A stretch of DNA of 5,538 bases from an uncultured Eubacteriales bacterium. GTDB taxonomy: Bacteria > Bacillota > Clostridia > Peptostreptococcales > Anaerovoracaceae. The stretch lies in contig CADCRD010000029.1 in assembly GCA_902803725.1 (NCBI GenBank), forward strand, positions 1 to 5,538. The letters are read 5' to 3'. The translations under genes were made by a program, and so were the position numbers. Every line of letters starts with the position of its first letter. Within the stretch, counting starts at the first letter, position 1. This document shows positions 4,688 to 5,538 of the stretch, in pieces. Under the pieces are notes generated by a model. The model ran no database searches, was not told the origin of the DNA, and saw only the letters and a program-made list of their open reading frames with translations.

Positions 4688-5158
4688 ATGGCACTTCACA
4701 TAGTAATGGTCAATCCGGAGATCCCTCCGAACACAGGAAACATAGCCCGCAGCTGCGCGGCGACTGGCAGCGTGCTGCACCTCGTAAAACCACTGGGATT
4801 TTCGATCGACGACAAACATCTTAAAAGAGCCGGCCTCGACTACTGGCCGTATGTAAAACTCGAAGTCCATGACTGCCTTGATGATTTCATGGAGCAGTAT
4901 GACGGCAGACGTATGTTTCTGGCAACGACAAAAGGCACCAATATGTATGCAGATGTCAGCTACATGGATGAGGATATGATATTGTTCGGCTGCGAGACAA
5001 AAGGTCTGCCGCGTGAATTTATCTCAGAGCATGAGGATATGAGTATCCGCATTCCCATGAGTGAAGAAACCAGGCTGAGATCGTTCAACCTGGCAAATTC
5101 CGCAAATATTATTTTATTCGAAGCGCTGCGTCAGCTGGGCTTCCCCGGCCTTGAATGA
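4688..5158 (+). CDS. trmL: tRNA (cytidine/uridine-34 2'-O)-methyltransferase, SPOUT family
   Basis: TrmL (YibK/CspR) uses S-adenosylmethionine to methylate the 2'-hydroxyl of the wobble nucleotide in certain leucine tRNAs. The 156-residue protein has the minimal SPOUT domain with no added RNA-binding domain. It shows NPEIPPNTGNIARSCAATG (9-27), DDKHLKRAGLDYW (41-53), the knot motif ILFGCETKGLP (98-108), and RIPMSEETRLRSFNLANSAN (121-140) followed by EALRQLGFPGLE at the C-terminus. The start at 4688 matches B. subtilis CspR (MALH...). The longer reading from 4592 adds 32 residues foreign to the family and is rejected. The ribosome binding site is weak (AGAAAGAG, about 4675-4682). Compared with the E. 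coli and B. subtilis proteins, the last motif seems to carry two extra residues (near Leu130-Arg131). It converges with the next gene after only 13 bases. Confidence 0.93.
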   Translation: MALHIVMVNPEIPPNTGNIARSCAATGSVLHLVKPLGFSIDDKHLKRAGLDYWPYVKLEVHDCLDDFMEQYDGRRMFLATTKGTNMYADVSYMDEDMILFGCETKGLPREFISEHEDMSIRIPMSEETRLRSFNLANSANIILFEALRQLGFPGLE

Positions 5159-5171
5159 ACGTGGTCTTTCT

Positions 5172-5538
5172 TCACATCATGACCCTTCCGGCTATGAACA
5201 GCACAAAACCGGCCAGCAACAGCGCCATAGCTATTTTGTTGCTCTTTTTTCCTCTTTCAGCCAGCTGAGCAGGATCATAAAAAATGACTTTTGTCGGATC
5301 GAGCGGGTCATAGTAAATATCTATTTCTGTTTCCGCGCTGCCTGCGGCAAGGTGATCTGCATAAGCCTCCTCAGTTATAACGCCTGCTCCTTCATATTCA
5401 TTATCCTCATGAATAACTCTGACCCTGATATCATAACTCTGATTTTTCTGTCCGCTGTGATATTCAGCTGACGATTTATCCACCTCAATTATCTCGCCCT
5501 TTCCCTTTTTGCCATTCTCATTAAAATATACGGCTTCC
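5172..5538 (-). CDS. DUF3592-like protein with C-terminal membrane helix, 5' end outside window
   Basis: The frame is open to the right window edge, so at least 121 residues are visible and the N-terminus is missing. A GTG at 5483 exists, but codons upstream of it (reading EAVYFNENGKKGKGEIIEV) fit the protein better as coding sequence. The body alternates beta-strand-like segments: GKGEIIEV, then YDIRVRVIHEDNEYEGAGVIT, then ETEIDIYYDPLDPTKVIFYDP. The pattern of a conversion/extension strand, a polar loop and finally V-x-Y-DP-x-(N/D)-P resembles DUF3592-type proteins. The end is KSNKIAMALLLAGFVLFIAGRVMM, a single hydrophobic helix with lysines on its N-terminal side, so the preceding domain probably lies in the cytoplasm or on the membrane surface. 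More membrane segments may lie upstream outside the window. The function is unknown and family membership is tentative. Confidence 0.72.
   Translation of the reverse strand, partial: EAVYFNENGKKGKGEIIEVDKSSAEYHSGQKNQSYDIRVRVIHEDNEYEGAGVITEEAYADHLAAGSAETEIDIYYDPLDPTKVIFYDPAQLAERGKKSNKIAMALLLAGFVLFIAGRVMM

Noticed and set aside
5481..5483. GTG as the start of the right-edge minus-strand protein
   Set aside because: The frame stays open to the window edge and the upstream codons continue the beta-strand pattern, so the true start is outside the window.

Overview
The window looks like chromosomal DNA of a Gram-positive anaerobe of the Bacillota, probably a Clostridia-type lineage. The grounds are moderate-to-low GC, AT-rich intergenic regions with consensus-like promoters, AGGAG-type ribosome binding sites, a tandem gcvT-type glycine riboswitch, and proteins that most resemble Bacillota versions (a TrmL close to the Bacillus CspR form, a SEC-C tail protein). 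No phage, transposon, CRISPR or tRNA/rRNA sequence is visible. The organism call is inference.

Layout from left to right. (1) Positions 1-150, minus strand: the N-terminal 50 codons of a UraA-type uracil permease, with its own promoter at 196-224. (2) Positions 151-360: a divergent intergenic region with a strong G-quadruplex-type motif on the minus strand (245-274) and an extended -10 promoter lying almost on the start codon of the next gene. (3) Positions 361-996, plus strand: nth, endonuclease III. (4) Positions 997-1160: a convergent gap with a hairpin over the nth stop codon, a perfect 7T-CG-7A palindrome, and an intrinsic terminator for the minus-strand operon. (5) Positions 1161-2704, minus strand: a two-gene operon of hom (homoserine dehydrogenase without the usual C-terminal ACT domain) and a small SEC-C zinc-motif protein, joined by an ATGA overlap. 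(6) Positions 2705-3271: a divergent regulatory region of 567 bases without a protein gene. It holds the hom promoter, a perfect -35/-10 promoter in the other direction, a two-aptamer glycine riboswitch and its expression-platform terminator. (7) Positions 3272-4462, plus strand: a class I/II PLP aminotransferase under that riboswitch, followed by a strong terminator. (8) Positions 4688-5158, plus strand: trmL, the tRNA wobble-base 2'-O-methyltransferase. (9) Positions 5172-5538, minus strand: the C-terminal part of a DUF3592-like protein ending in one membrane helix, running off the right edge.

The central theme is amino-acid metabolism around a divergent promoter region. hom carries aspartate semialdehyde towards homoserine, threonine and methionine, while the divergent aminotransferase is switched by glycine. 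The riboswitch 3' P1 strand (CAGAG, 3155-3159) is also the left arm of the terminator. Glycine binding should therefore block termination and turn the aminotransferase on, as in the Bacillus gcvT leader. The flanking genes (uracil uptake, base-excision repair, tRNA modification) are housekeeping genes without an obvious functional link. I see no wholly new system. The most notable points are the glycine-responsive aminotransferase with a compact second aptamer, the ACT-less Hom with a hairpin at its start, and the G-quadruplex motif.
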